A stretch of 64,000 nucleotides of DNA from Hypomesus transpacificus (taxonomy: Eukaryota > Chordata > Actinopteri > Osmeriformes > Osmeridae). Shown in pieces: positions 50,181-62,569 of this stretch. The translations under genes were made by a program, and so were the position numbers. How positions within the stretch are numbered: position 1 is the stretch's first letter; each line of letters starts with the position of its first letter. Location: assembly GCF_021917145.1 (NCBI RefSeq), contig NC_061062.1, positions 13,092,521 through 13,156,520 of the forward strand. The letters are read 5' to 3'. The notes beneath the pieces are model-generated. The model did not search any database and was not told where the DNA came from. It worked only from the letters and a program-made list of their open reading frames with translations.

Positions 50181-52215
50181 GAATTAAAGCCATGGTGTAC
50201 ATGTGGCATTCTGCACTCCCTGTTGATGACATCATGGGTAGTCACCCATCTGTGACGGCAGACCGCTGATGTTAATCTCAGCAGCTGCCATGACAGAATA
50301 TCTCAGAATGGCATCATAGACTTTTGCAGTTTGTATTCAAACATGTTTGAACAATATGGCTACAGTAAACAATGTAATACTGATGACCTTTTTTATCCAG
50401 TGAAATTGGTACTTTAACACACTGGTAGACAAAAAACACTTAATAGCTTGAGTGTCACTGTTTGTGTGCTGGTCGTCCCTGGAAACCTTCTGACAATGAA
50501 GAGCATGCAAGGTTGACCTGGTCAGTAGGTCAAAGGTCAGTATGGAACAAAGGAGTTGATCTCTGTTCTAGAACATATAGAACACCACAGGCCAGGGACC
50601 CACCTGCAGTACAGGCATCTTAGCTATGAAAGACAGCAGTGCCCAGGTAGGGTTAGTTTCATCACCTATTTTGTTCTCTAGAACGGACTGTTACAAAGTG
50701 TGTGTGTGTGTTTGTTGTAAATGGTTTAATTGCATTCACTCAAAGCCATGTAGCAATTTTAGTTCTGTCAGGCCATATTGTATACAAGCTAATAATCAGG
50801 AGAAACAGACTGATCAGACTTGGTTTAATTTTACCATCGGTTCACATACATTACATAGAATATTAAGATGTTTTAAATCTTTGCCAGTCTGAGATATGCA
50901 TTAGCCCTTGAGTGTAAAACATTTCTAATTGGACCATTAGTCCATCCCATGGGATTGGTTGGAATACAACTGAATGCCCAACCCACAAGGCCATAACTTG
51001 ATGATGTAGTGGCTGTCAAACTGTAACAAAGAGAGAAGGAAAGACAGACACAATCCAAGTTCACATTATACGTCGGTATGACGTATCTGTGCAAACAGTC
51101 CAGTTTTTGTGCCATTAATTCCACAACCACATTCACTAACGGGATAGACCACATCTTAGTGGTTTGATTCTGCGCCTAACAGACATTGCTACTTGATTCA
51201 AGCTGAGAGGTACAACCTTCTAGCCAATAGGAATACACTTAGTTGTCCTGAGTGTAACAACTTCAACCCTTTGTAACTTCTCACTCTTAAAAGGTGTGTC
51301 AACCAGTTGTCAGTGTCAAAAATATGACGTGTAACCCAAAAGTGTACAGTGCCATTCAACTGTAAGAACATGATATACTGAAACCATTAGCAGCCCTTCC
51401 ATACTGCATACACAACTTTTTTGTCTACTGGCAACAGTACCATGGACATGTCACAGCAGCAATGTGGCTTGGCTTTAATATCAAGCCCTGTTCACATTAC
51501 TTCAGAACATAAATATCCAGTGTAGTGAGCTACAGCTTTACCAGCCAACAGTCTGGTACCAACACTGCCCCGATACTGTCAAAAAACAATGGTTTCACAG
51601 TTTGATTCTACAAGCTAGGGGTTTATGAAGATGTTTAGTTTACTAGTAAGTCAAGTTGATCTCAGGTGAGATACATACTCTACCATAGGACGGAGTAGTC
51701 GAGGCTTCTGGAACAAAACATCCTGGCATGAGGTGAAAAGTCGTGACTAAATCCACAACATGCATGGACATGCTCATGGGTGTGTTCTCAGTAAGCTTTT
51801 CTTTCTGTCTTTCTGTGAGATTGCAACAGTAAATGTCCAAATTAACCAAAACAACAATTGAATAAAAAGGCTGCCCTGTACAAGACAAAGGTCAGACATA
51901 AGTAGGATGCATTGTGTTTACAAGCATAGTCTCCATATAAAGATATAGACTTGTTTTGTAAAAAAAAAATGTGCCTATGTTTTAAAGTTTCAACCCAGTG
52001 GTGAAGCTACACAGACAGCGAGAGGCTCTGAGCACAAGCAGATCATGGGAGGTCACTCGGGGACCAGCTACTGTCCCATACCATGAACCATAGGAGGCAG
52101 AACTGAAAACACTAATCCTAGATCAGCATTAAGCTCCACCTGGCTCTTCATCTCGTCGCTGGTGTTCAACCACCCCAGCCCAGCAGAGGGCTCTTCCACC
52201 ACCACGACCTACAGG
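50181..52215. other. Interval between convergent e2f2 and slc25a29
   Basis: Contains the slc25a29 3'UTR on the minus strand at its right side. I see no canonical minus-strand AATAAA that clearly ends it. A variant ATTAAA (minus strand, 51474-51479) is one possibility. No exon or recognised repeat elsewhere. Confidence 0.55.
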
Positions 52216-55200
52216 TTATATGCTGGAGGTCTGGGCTTGGGACTGCAGTGCGTGGGTTACAGGGGGCTCGCAATCCTGCATGCCCCTTTCCTCTCCGTCT
52301 CGCATGTACATCAGGAATAGAGTCACAGTGGCAAAGGTGGTGGCGTTCACGGGAAAGGCTCGCAGCAGGGTGGAGGTGAGGCCACGTGTGAACACTTTCC
52401 AGCCCTCCTTCTTCATGCTCTGACGCACGCAGTCCGCAATGCCATTGTACTGGTTCACCCCGCCCACCCCGTCGGCCTGGAGGCGGGACTTGATCACGTC
52501 CACGGGATAGGTGGAGAGCCAGGAAGCGATGCCGGACATCCCGCCCGCGAACAGCAGTTTGAGGATCATGTAGGGGTCGTCTGGTTCGCAACCAAGAGAG
52601 CGCGTCAGCGTGTCATAGGCAAGAAAGTAGACACCAAACCCAGGCATTTCTCGCATTAGCGTGGTTGTCATGCCTCGGTTAATGCCCTTGATGCCTTCCT
52701 TTCTGTATATTCTAACCAGGCAGTCCAGAGAGTTCTTATACAACTTCCTTGAAGCCTTCTTCTCTCCTGTGCCCTGCAACTGCATGCGAGTCTTTGCCAG
52801 CTCCATGGGGCAGCAGATCACACACTGGATGGTGCCGGCTGACGCGCCTGCCAGGAACTGATTGAGGGGCGTGTCTTTGGCCAGTTTGCGCATGGCGTTG
52901 CCCTGGACACCAAACACGATGGCATTGATGAAGGTCAAGCCCATCATTGGTGAACCAATGCCCTTGTACAGACCCAGCATCTGAGGAAAAACAAGCGACA
53001 AGTTAGCCTCACAATTGTTACAGTAATAACAATTTAAAAAGAAATTGCTACATATATTTTTGTAAGAGCAAAATGCTATGTTTTAAGTTTCTATTAACAG
53101 GGTTTATATTTCAGGGAGAAGAGAAAGACAGGATCCCTTTGTAGACAGATGAAACATCAGAAGGAAAAGACACAGGAGAGTTGAGGAAGGGAGGTGAGAG
53201 TAGATAGGAGAGAAATAATTGGTAGCGTAGCTTGGAAGAGAGATCAAGTTAAATGACCCTGAGCATGTTGGCACAGGAAGGGCTCTACTGATCATTACAC
53301 AGGCACAATCTTTCTCATTTCAACAGATGCTGACTTGAGTAAACATGATTCTCACAATGGTAGCTTTAGGGATAAGGCTTTACTGGCCTGGTTGGAATAC
53401 ATTCAGTCATTTAGCAGACGCTCTTATCCAGAAGGACTTACAGTAAGTACAGGGACATTCCCCCGAGGCAAGTAGAGTGAAGTGCCTAGCCCAAGGACAC
53501 AACGTCATTTTGCATAGTCGGGAATCAAACCGGCAACCTTCTGATTAATAGCCTGATTCCCTAACCGCTCAGCCATCTGACACCAACTACACACAAACAT
53601 TTAATAAAATAGAAATGTTTATACATCTACAGTTGACAACAGTTTCTTACTCATCTATTTAAACACTAAGCTAACAGAACTTAGCCCAAAACTGCACTAA
53701 AACTGGACTGTTTCAGATACAGTAGATAATGTTGATTCTACAGCAGACGTCTTCTGGGACCGCATGTAATTTAGCTAGCAAGCTACTGAGACCATAAACT
53801 GGCAGCTCAAAATGGCACAGTATTAATCTTAATATAGCTCAGGCTTGCAGTGTCCTCACCGACCCCCAGCTCTTGATGTGTCGTGCCACCACAATTTCCA
53901 GTCCCCCCCCCCCCTTCCCAGCAGCTTCTTTATTACTGACTTCCTTTGAGGACACACAGAGTTAGCTAATGAGAAGAGAGCTAATGAGAGAGGGAGCTCT
54001 CCACTTAGGAGAAATTATTCAAATGTGAGAATTTGAATGAGCCTTGACTGACCAACTGGCTGGTTCACGCGAGGGCCAGGAACCAAGGGGGAAACTAGAC
54101 ACCGGCTCCACCTACGGCAGAGTTTTGGCACTGCTTAGAGCACATGGTCGGCCAGCCCTCCTCGTGGCTGCCGTACAATGGCGTCTAACAAGAACATTTA
54201 TTAAATAAATGTATTTATATATGTATATATATAGCAGTAGAATATTGATATGTTAAATTTGTTGCTGGGCTACAGACTTGCTGATGCCGACAGTCAAGAT
54301 GGCGACTACTCACAGACTCCTGACGTATGATGGACTGGAAGCAGTGGTAGGTTCCACGGTACAAAGGCTTGTCCACATTCTGAACTTGAAGTCTGACCTG
54401 AGCACGAGAGAAAGCAACTGATGACATGTATGCCATCTAATAGATATGCAAAGTAACAGCAACAGGTAACATTAGGTACACAAACAACTATCCAAGTACA
54501 TATAATTTGACACACAGAGAGAGAGGAAAGGTGTTAGGGGTGAAACATGGGTTCAATTGAATAGAAAGTTCAATAGAATTGCACAATATTCTGCCGTGCT
54601 TGGATTTCTGTTTCTCTGTATTTCACAAAACAGGACACAGGGGAGAGACAGTATGAATATACTTACTAGGTCCCACTTCCGTGGAGAGGTTGTTAATCCC
54701 TCACCCTCATCTACAACAAAGTGACACTTGTGCTGTTGGACAGCCCACCCCCAGCCCCTGGCCTACCATCACCCCCTGTCCTACCCCACCCTCACCTCTG
54801 CATCATCCCACATGGACCTACTATCTGACCATCTAATAAGCAGTCTGATATGATTGGTGCGTCTGAGCCCAGGTGGATGTTTCAGTGTGTGTGTCTTCCA
54901 GACAGACTTATTAATGGTCTAAACTGATAAAACATTGATGCAAAACATACTAAATACTGTTAATATTGTGCTATGACTTATTAACACGTTAAGTAAACAG
55001 CAGTTGAACACATTACATGAAATAATTGAAAGTTGAGAAATGCGACTGAACATTCCTACTTTTAATTCTAAACTGGCTCCCAGCACATATATACTTAGCA
55101 AAACCATCAACCACTAGTTTTGGTCTTTAAACTGCCCTAGTTTTACAGCTATTTTTTTCTTAAGTATCTGGCATTTCCTATGTTTAGGGGAAGCAAAGGT

Positions 55201-56909
55201 GTTCTGTAGTTGCACCCGTTGGCATTATAGGTCTATCGGGTACATCTGGGTCACTTGTAAGAGGCTGACCCTGCAGACATGTGTTGGAATCACCGACTGG
55301 CTAAACATTAATGAAGCCCACAGACTAGGCTAATCTAGCCTGGGGAATGATAGGAGTCAGGACAATGAAACAACAGATTTTAAATGAAAACCCAACTGGA
55401 ATGTCACACTATGGAGCTCATCCTGAATGTCACAGTCACAATAACAGAATCCCATCTTGCAAGTATCTGTAACAGAATCCAACCTTTACTGCATCACACA
55501 ACAACAAAAACTCACCTTGACTGTATCAAAGGGATGTCCGACCAGTACACCAGCAGCACCTGAAAAATACAAGACAAAATGCTACCTAAAATGTGTGTTT
55601 TCTTTGTGGGGGGTTGGAACGGAACCATGCACATATTTTGTCCATTGGTTTGAAAAATGACAAATCTCTGTGGCCAATAAGTTTATTGGGTTAACTTCAT
55701 GATGCAGCCCTGTCTGAATTATGACTGGTGAGAGCAAGTTGAATGTACAAGTGCATCATTTAAATGTAGTCATTTAGCAGACACTCTTATCCAGAGCATC
55801 ATACTATATTTTCACATTCTACTGACCAGGCAGTCAAATATGCATGCAGATAAACAAGCAAGCAGTTCGACTGTCATTGATGGATCGATGAAAACATACT
55901 CCGTGTCCGTGAGACTCGAAGCTTCTAGGAATAAATATTTGATCACAAAATACCCTAATACTGCACTTGATGTTAGAGCCACAAATTACATCAACCTTGC
56001 CATTTACACAGCTAAAACAAAAAAGATTAGTATTTTTTTGTTATGTAATGACACAAAACCAAAGTTTACTTGAACTATTCAGTTTTTTTGATTAATCCAA
56101 CTTTCATCACGGATATCACCACTTCTGGTCAAACACTATATAGTATGCACTTTCAGGTGGACAAAACTGTATGAAGATCTATGAAAAGACATAAGTAGTC
56201 CTACATGTTTAAGATTGTATTCCAATTTTCCCTTATACCGATTCAAGGTAAAATATATATATAGGAATGAGGTTTTCAAGAACTAACAATAAACTCAATT
56301 TGACAAGCAAATGTGTGTGAGCAAGTTCAGAGGAATGCAGACAGGTTGGTTGTTTGACTTGCTTAAGATAACACCGAAATATTTTAAGTGGCGCATTTGA
56401 CCGGTTTAAGGGCAAATCGTAAGGAAATTATGCATGTCCGAAGAGACACTAAAACCCGGCGTGGGAGTGTTGGTAGCTTGCTAGCTAAGTACGATGCATG
56501 CTCTACTAGTTCATCACTTTTCCTATGCAACTGTGTTTTCTCGTTCGTTTCGCCACCATATTGCATGGTTGACAATCAGAAAATTAAAATCAGTAAGTTT
56601 GAATAAACTAACCTTGGACATTCATTACTTGATAGTTAGCTACGCAACACTTGCATTAGCTAGCTTGCTAATACTGTATGCAAATCATTGTCTTTCAATG
56701 CGACTGCGAGGCGGGCTCACACTGCTAGCAGGACATCAGCAGCCACGTAGGAAATGTTGCCAAACTGGCTCCCAAGTAAACTGTAGCTAGCTGTAGATGT
56801 TCAAAATGTTATTCATTGGAGAACTATTGATTGTAGATAAAGACATTCAAACTTTGGCTAACTTCTGTTACTTACCTCCTATGCACCCCGCAGCGAAGTC
56901 CATTGCCAT
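52216..56909 (-). CDS. slc25a29: Mitochondrial basic amino acid carrier SLC25A29
   Basis: Inner-membrane carrier, known in mammals to move arginine, lysine and related basic amino acids. Four coding exons in transcript order: 56876-56909, 55516-55559, 54314-54397 and 52216-52980, joining in frame to 308 residues (human 303). Three Solcar repeats each carry the PX[D/E]XX[K/R] signature: PFDTVK (about 21-26), PMELAK (112-117) and PVDVIK (213-218). GSPMMGLTFINAIVFGVQGN and LGCEP match SLC25A29 rather than SLC25A20. I chose the upstream ATG of the two in frame because MAMDFAAGCIGG matches human MALDFLAGCAGG. Extra open sequence past 52980 is intron. The gene is head-to-head with slc25a47. Confidence 0.96.
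53399..53583 (-). mobile_element. tRNA-derived SINE in slc25a29 intron 3
   Basis: Same family and orientation as the copies at 25224 and 46794. Minus strand: TGGCTGAGCGGTTAGGG head, GGTTTGATTCCC (B-box position, one substitution), tail ending CTGCTAAATGACTGAATG. Here it lies sense to slc25a29. Confidence 0.87.
55762..55797 (-). mobile_element. SINE tail fragment
   Basis: TAAATGTAGTCATTTAGCAG and following bases to CCAGAG match only the 3' tail of the SINE family. The tRNA-like head is missing, so this is a 5'-truncated copy in slc25a29 intron 1. Confidence 0.7.
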
Positions 56910-58302
56910 TACCTTAATGCTCTTTAATGCAAAATTAGGGATAGGCTATCAATTTTATCGGCAATCTTCGCAGGTGAGAAATCTTTGCAATCTAGCTACA
57001 GTACGTTTAATTGACAGTTTAGCTAGTCACCTATTTAGAACTGTGCCTGGCTTGAGTTAAGCCCAGCCAACACGGTCTGTGTTAGCTGCTATATAATAAG
57101 GTATGTGTACTAAGTTAATGAGTGATTCTCCTCTCTTCAAGAATGTAGATAGCCACACCACCAGTTGATCTATCCAGCTCTTTCTATTTCTGAGTTTAAC
57201 CAAGTGGGAGGGATACAGTTTACCCCAGAGCCATAGAAAAAGTCGATGGAAGTGTCGCAACTCTCTTTTTCTATGGCTCTGGTTTGCCCTATTTGGAGAA
57301 AGACGTTATCCAATCGGATCGCAGTAAGCAAGACAACACCCCCCCTGCCTCTCTGTACACCCCTTCATTTATTGGTTTGCGGTCTAGTTGAGCGTGGAGC
57401 GCTGCAAAAAAAAGAAGCTCGATTGCATATTTTTTGTTTAGAAACCGCTGCTAATTTATTATCAGATTTGTTTTTATACCTGTCTGGCCAGAACCGAGTA
57501 TCGTCACATTAACTGTTTGGGTCTAAGGTCCCATCACCTGCAACGACGTGTGGACTAATTTAATTTACAAATTTTAGTGCGATGGCCTTAGACGATCGCC
57601 CTTCTGGTTACCATTGTGGGTTTAAAGCAAGGAGTTGGTGTGAGTCCAGCAGTTTATGGGTAGACCTGTCCTCCCCATGAGCATACTGTCTCTCTCTCTC
57701 CCCCCCCCCCCCTACCCCTCTCTCACACACACGCATGCACACTAAAGTGTGGTGAAACTAACCTGATAATGATAATATTACTAACTATCACCAGATGGGA
57801 CCTTTCTTGTTTTTCACCCTGTATATACCCTATAAGGATGAGGCTAGGAATAGAATAAAATTGAAATGCTAAAAGGAAGGTAAATTGAATACATATATAC
57901 CATATTGCCATGATCATTTTAAATTCTTTTAACTATTTAGGTCAGTGATTGGGTCAATGACCCATACAGCATTATCTATGATTGCTGTGGCAGTTGTTGC
58001 ACCACGAGTCATGGATCACTGTGACACAATTCGTTGCTCTTTTGACGTTTTGACGTGTGCACCCGGTGCCGATAGCAAGTATAGCATGCTAGCATTAATT
58101 GAGGTCGTTCACGGTCATTAACTGTCTCTACCCGTTTTATAATGCATATTCGGATAATGCCTTTGAATATCCTTAAGTGTTGAATGATCAGTCATATGAC
58201 TTCGAAAAGTAAAGATCTGTTAGAGATCGGGAACGTAAAGCTATCTTAGCTAGTTAGCTAAAGTACCGGGTACAGTAGACAGCGGATGCCCGAAGAAAAA
58301 GG
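56910..58302. promoter_or_regulatory. Divergent promoter interval of slc25a29 and slc25a47
   Basis: A 1.4 kb interval between the two start codons of head-to-head carrier genes. It must contain both promoters. No TATA box is obvious. It contains an 18-bp perfect inverted repeat (57225-57282) and a CT/C-rich run (57690-57720). Whether the promoters are coupled is inference. Confidence 0.6.
57225..57282. repeat. Perfect 18-bp inverted repeat with 22-base spacer
   Basis: Left arm CCAGAGCCATAGAAAAAG (57225-57242) and its exact reverse complement at 57265-57282. It could be a hairpin or the remnant of a miniature element. No flanking target duplication was found by eye. Confidence 0.85.
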
Positions 58303-58312
58303 ATGCATTTAG
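58286..58312 (+). promoter_or_regulatory. Short uORF overlapping the slc25a47 start codon
   Basis: ATG at 58286 opens an 8-codon frame (MPEEKGCI) ending in TAG at 58310-58312. It contains the slc25a47 ATG (58303) in another frame. If the leader includes it, it would reduce initiation at the main start. Confidence 0.5.
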
Positions 58313-59808
58313 CCGATTTCGTCGCTGGGTCCGTCGGAGGTAATGAATAGTCATACATGGTCGATCAATTTAGATATTGATGACAATGAGCGAATTAGGC
58401 ATCTCCTCGCCATTTAGTTCCGTCTGTATAATAATATAGCGATTCGCTGAATAGTCTAATAGTAAACCTTTTTTGTCAATAGGAGCGTTTGGAGTTGCTG
58501 TTGGATATCCTCTAGACACAGTGAAGGTATGGATTTGCGTTGATGCCAGAAGTGTAGCTAGTTAGCGGTTTCTATTGTCCGTTTTGTCAGTGATTTAATG
58601 TAAATTGTCTTGGTCTTATCAAATCATTACAGGTGAGGATACAAACGCAAAGGAAGTTCACGGGAATCTGGCACTGCATCCGCACTACATCCAAGACAGA
58701 AGGGGTGAGTTCCTTATTCACCATAGTAGATTCTCACATTAAGAGTTGGGTATCATATCTTCAGAGATGGAATGTGCCCTACTTCTCCAGGTAAATGGCT
58801 TCTACAAGGGTATGTCCATGCCGGTCACCACAGTGTCCATCAGCTCCTCGGTGGTGTTTGGTACCTACAGGAACGTTCTCCAGTGTCTCCGTCAGCTTCG
58901 CAACTCCAGGCCAGACGCTCCTAATGCCAAGCTGGACATCTTCCTGTCAGGAATGGCTGGGGGGGTTGCCCAGGTAAGCTAAGCTTCATGTCAGTAGGCT
59001 GTGTGTGTATGCGTGGGGGGGGGGGGGGGGAGAGGGGGGGAGGCTGACGGTGATAGTCTTGAGTTAACAAATCAAAAATCAAATATACTTAGTTCTTCCT
59101 TTCCTCACTCTGCCTCTCCCTTTCTCCCATCCTCTCCCCCTATCTCCCCCAGGTGTCGGTGATGTCTCCAGCTGACATGGTGAAGGTGCGTCTCCAGTGT
59201 CAGATGGTTCCCTACCAGGGCTCAGATGCCCAGAAGCCTAAGTACCGTGGACCAGTGCACTGTCTGCTGACCATCGTCAGAGAGGAGGGGGTCCTGGGGC
59301 TGTATAAGGGGGCCCAGGCCCTGGCCCTGAGGGATGGTCCCTCTTTTGCCACCTACTTCCTCACTTACAACCTCATCTGTGAACAACTTTCACCTCCCGG
59401 CACCAGCCGGCCAGGTAAACGAACAACAGAATCAGTTACATTTTGACCTGGTGGCCTTTGTAGGGAATACATCTTCTCTGAACACCCAGTGTGTGTATTG
59501 AGCTTGCAATGCTCTGTCCTTTCTCTCCAGAGTGGGGGGTGGTGTTGCTGGCAGGCGGGCTGTCAGGGATGTGTGGTTGGTGCATCGGCACCCCCATGGA
59601 CTTGATCAAGGCCCGCCTGCAGATGGACGGGATGGGTGAGCGGAGGTACAGGGGCTTCTTTCACTGCATCTCCCACAGCGTCCGCACCGAGGGCCCGGGG
59701 GTCCTGTTTAAAGGCCTGACCCTTAACTGCATACGAGCTTTCCCCGTCAACATGTCCGTCTTCGCCATGTACGAGGTGGTCATCCGACTGCTGCGCACCG
59801 CACCATAG
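58303..59808 (+). CDS. slc25a47: Mitochondrial carrier SLC25A47
   Basis: Inner-membrane carrier. In mammals it is liver-enriched and was first called HDMCP. Six coding exons: 58303-58339, 58483-58526, 58633-58704, 58791-58973, 59153-59414 and 59531-59808, all with GT-AG borders and consistent phases, giving 291 residues (human about 308). Carrier signatures: PLDTVK (about 22-27), SPADMVK (117-123) and TPMDLIK (220-226). Motifs [25 protein letters not shown]-like [30 protein letters not shown] and [17 protein letters not shown] place it with SLC25A47 rather than SLC25A45 or A48, and its position between slc25a29 and wars1 agrees with human 14q32. Human SLC25A47 has a longer insert between repeats. 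This copy is shorter there. Confidence 0.93.
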
Positions 59809-60530
59809 GCCGTCGTGAAGTTCAGAGACCTTATCTAAATTGAACAGAGATTGATTGAGAGGAGGTTCTCCCCTTTTTTAAGTTAAGGGGAAAGGGGGGC
59901 CGTGAATTTGTTTTAAATGTTTTTGGTGCTGTCTCTGCTGACAGCAACGATTCTTGATCAGAGTGATGAGCGAGAGCAATGCCCGTTCTCTCTGTTGCTG
60001 CTATGTACTTTATAACAACACCGTTGGTGCCAAATTGCTCTTGCACAAAGTGACCGTGATGTGAAGGAACTGAAAAACATATGGCCTGTCTAACAATTTG
60101 GTAAACTATTTGCACATTGGATTTAATTTTAGGGGGATAGGTACTGTTTCTACTAATGGCATTCCGTTGTCATTTAACTGGTCTAAGAAGGTGCTTTCTC
60201 TGGAAATGCAACACCCATTCCTTACTCCTTAAAGCAGACATATTGGACCCAACAGGGCTGGCTTGATGAAAACATGTATGCTTCTCTACACAGCTATTAC
60301 CAAGCTGTTCATGTCAGATCAGTGAATTGCTTAATGCAGAATGGAAGTTTTTCATTTATAGAATCTGAATTAACACACATAACACTCCCGTTCCAGGGGA
60401 GGGTTGGCTAATAGTATTCAGCATTACTAATGTACTGAAGTCAGTCTAGGTCTGGTACATTATTGCTGTTACTGGAATCAAGCAGTATCAAGTCAAACAT
60501 TTACCTCATATGAAAGGTGGAAAATACAGT
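59809..60530 (+). other. slc25a47 3' flank
   Basis: Probably holds the slc25a47 3'UTR. I find no AATAAA before the LINE fragment begins, so the polyadenylation site is unresolved and may use a variant signal or one in the LINE. Confidence 0.5.
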
Positions 60531-61460
60531 TTTACTGTAGACCTCACCTGGTCTGTTCACACGGACAAGGTGGTCAAAACGGCCCGTAAGCGCCTCTTCT
60601 TCCTGAGGAGACTGAAGAAGTTTGGTATGGACTCAGTCATCCTTACTAACTTTTACAGATGCACTATAGAAAGCATTCTGACTGGTTGTATCACAGTGTG
60701 GTATGGGAGCTGCACAGACCGGGACCGCAAGGCCCTACGAAGTGTGGTCCGTTCTGCTGAGTTCATCATCGGCAGGAAGCTCCCAGCCCTACAGGACACC
60801 TACCACACACGTTGCCTTAGGAAAGCCAGCAGGATTCTAAGAGACTGTTCCCACCCATCCTTCAGTCTCTTTACCCCGTTGCCTTCTGGCAGGCGTTACC
60901 GCAGCATCCGGTCGCGCACACGCAGACTGGACAACAGTTTCTACCCAAGGGTCATCAGGCTTCTCAATGGACACTGATATGGACATTTTTACTGCACACT
61001 AGTCACTTATACACTGTCACTTTCAGCTACTGGTTGCTCTTTCAGTAACATTGCACTACTGTACCTCGCCACCAGGCTCCTGTTTGGTCATTGACAAAGT
61101 CACTGATCTGTAAATTTGCACTACTGCACTGTACTCCATTTAGGTTAGATTAGTTTATAGGGTTGTGTTTTTTTTTTTTTTTTTTTTTTGTGTATTAGGG
61201 TTAGTATAGCGTACTATTTATTGTTATCTGTAATTTAGGAAGTTTTAGTGTTAGGGTTAGTATAGGCGTTTATTTATTGCTATCTGTATATTTAGGAAGT
61301 TCACTTATCTAAGCTCAGCATAGATGTAAATTTGTTCTGTGTACTTATATGTTATGTTATGCCAAGTGCTTGCGTTGTCTTGTCTTAAGAATTTCAGTGC
61401 CCAGTCTAACCTTGTGTTGCTCTGTGCACCTGACAAATAAAAAAGACTTGGACTTGAGAC
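60531..61460 (+). mobile_element. 5'-truncated L2-like LINE (end of ORF2 plus 3'UTR)
   Basis: A frame from about 60531 to 60977 encodes DLTWSVHTDKVVK.ARKRLFFLRRL, FYRCTIESILT..ITVWYGSC and LPSGRRYRSIRSRTRRLDNSFYPR. These are typical of the C-terminal end of LINE reverse transcriptase proteins of the L2/CR1 group in fish. It is uninterrupted to a TGA at 60975-60977. A 3'UTR follows with a T run (61168-61190), AATAAA at 61436 and a short GACTTG-type terminal repeat. The reverse-transcriptase core is absent, so this copy is dead. Subfamily not determined. Confidence 0.85.
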
Positions 61461-62163
61461 TCGAACTGCCTTATGGCATACCTGTTAAACCAGGGCTGAA
61501 TCCCTGTAATTAACTGATGTACTGTATTATGTACCTTTCTATAAATTTCTATCTAGTATTCTACAATTTATCCACTAATGTTGTATAGTAGTGTGAACTT
61601 TATACTGGGATCAAACTGTCAGCGTTCACCTTGCATGAAAAACATATTTCTTGGTATGCAAGTGTTCCTTCATACCAAAGGACACCTAATCAGATTGCTG
61701 TGTAATTTGTTATGTGACTGACTTAAATATAAAGTGTTTATAGTGAAACAAAGAATATATTGTTAATATAAACTGTTTAATTATTTGATAAAAAACTGCA
61801 ATCACAAGACCAGACATTATTGTTTTATTCACAATGGTGTTGTGTTTTTCTGCCCATGCTTTGTTGAGCTGAAATGTTTCCATTCCAGACACTGCAGTGA
61901 CATTGAGCTGCAGGTGGAAAATCTGTATACAGCAACACATCAGCCAATATCTGGCATCATCCTGTCCCTGTTGTGGTCAGCATGTGATGTAAACGCAAGC
62001 CAAGTTGGACATGCAGCTTCATTCAGTGTTGGGATCAGTCCTTACAGACTTCCTGGCCAAACAGGAAGTGACCGTCTGAGGTAAAACAGACCCTTTACGC
62101 AGATTCACTTAGCTTCTTCTAAAGCACAGGCATTTAGCAGGTGATTAACAGGATAGCCAGAGG
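61461..62163 (-). other. wars1: wars1 3' untranslated region and flank
   Basis: On the minus strand the wars1 stop at 62164 is followed by a candidate polyA signal AATAAA (plus-strand TTTATT at 61824-61829), implying a 3'UTR of about 340 bases. The rest, to the LINE end, shows nothing recognisable. Confidence 0.6.
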
Positions 62164-62322
62164 TTAATATTGGAAGTTTAGAGGTCTGGGTGTCATGAAC
62201 TTTCTCACTGTCTCCTCTGTGACCTGTTTACGCCTCTCCTGGTGAGCAGTAATCATTGGCTGCAATGTCTCAATCAGAATCTTCTTCAACTCCCCGGTTA
62301 GCAAAGCTCCATTGGTATAGTC
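62164..62322 (-). CDS. wars1: Tryptophanyl-tRNA synthetase, last coding exon (partial)
   Basis: Cytoplasmic enzyme that charges tRNA-Trp. This exon encodes the final 52 residues, starting [14 protein letters not shown] after a CCTCCAG acceptor and ending [11 protein letters not shown]. Human WARS1 ends with GAMLTGELKK...FMTPRKLSFDFQ, so the match is clear. Entry is in phase 0. The catalytic core and WHEP domain are encoded beyond the right edge of the window. Order and orientation relative to slc25a47 match human 14q32. Confidence 0.93.
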   Translation of the reverse strand, partial: DYTNGALLTGELKKILIETLQPMITAHQERRKQVTEETVRKFMTPRPLNFQY

Positions 62323-62569
62323 CTGGAGGGAAGGTGAAAAAGAGAAGTAGTGGGAGAGACAGATAGCGCAAGAGGGGATAGAGGGAAAGTAAAATGATGA
62401 TAATGATGAAGGAGACAACGAAAGAGAACAAAAGGAAGTCATGAGTTTGTGTGCTCAGTACAGAATACATCAAACACTGATTAATCCTGGTGGTGACAAA
62501 CATTGTTCTTGGGAGCCGTAAAATCTTATCCGGAACAAATAGATTTTGTCCTGTGTTTGACACACGAGA

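Noticed and set aside
52981..53001. Start of the minus-strand carrier at 53001
   Set aside because: The first codons are intron read-through before the CCTCAG acceptor. Three upstream exons restore the N-terminal carrier repeat.
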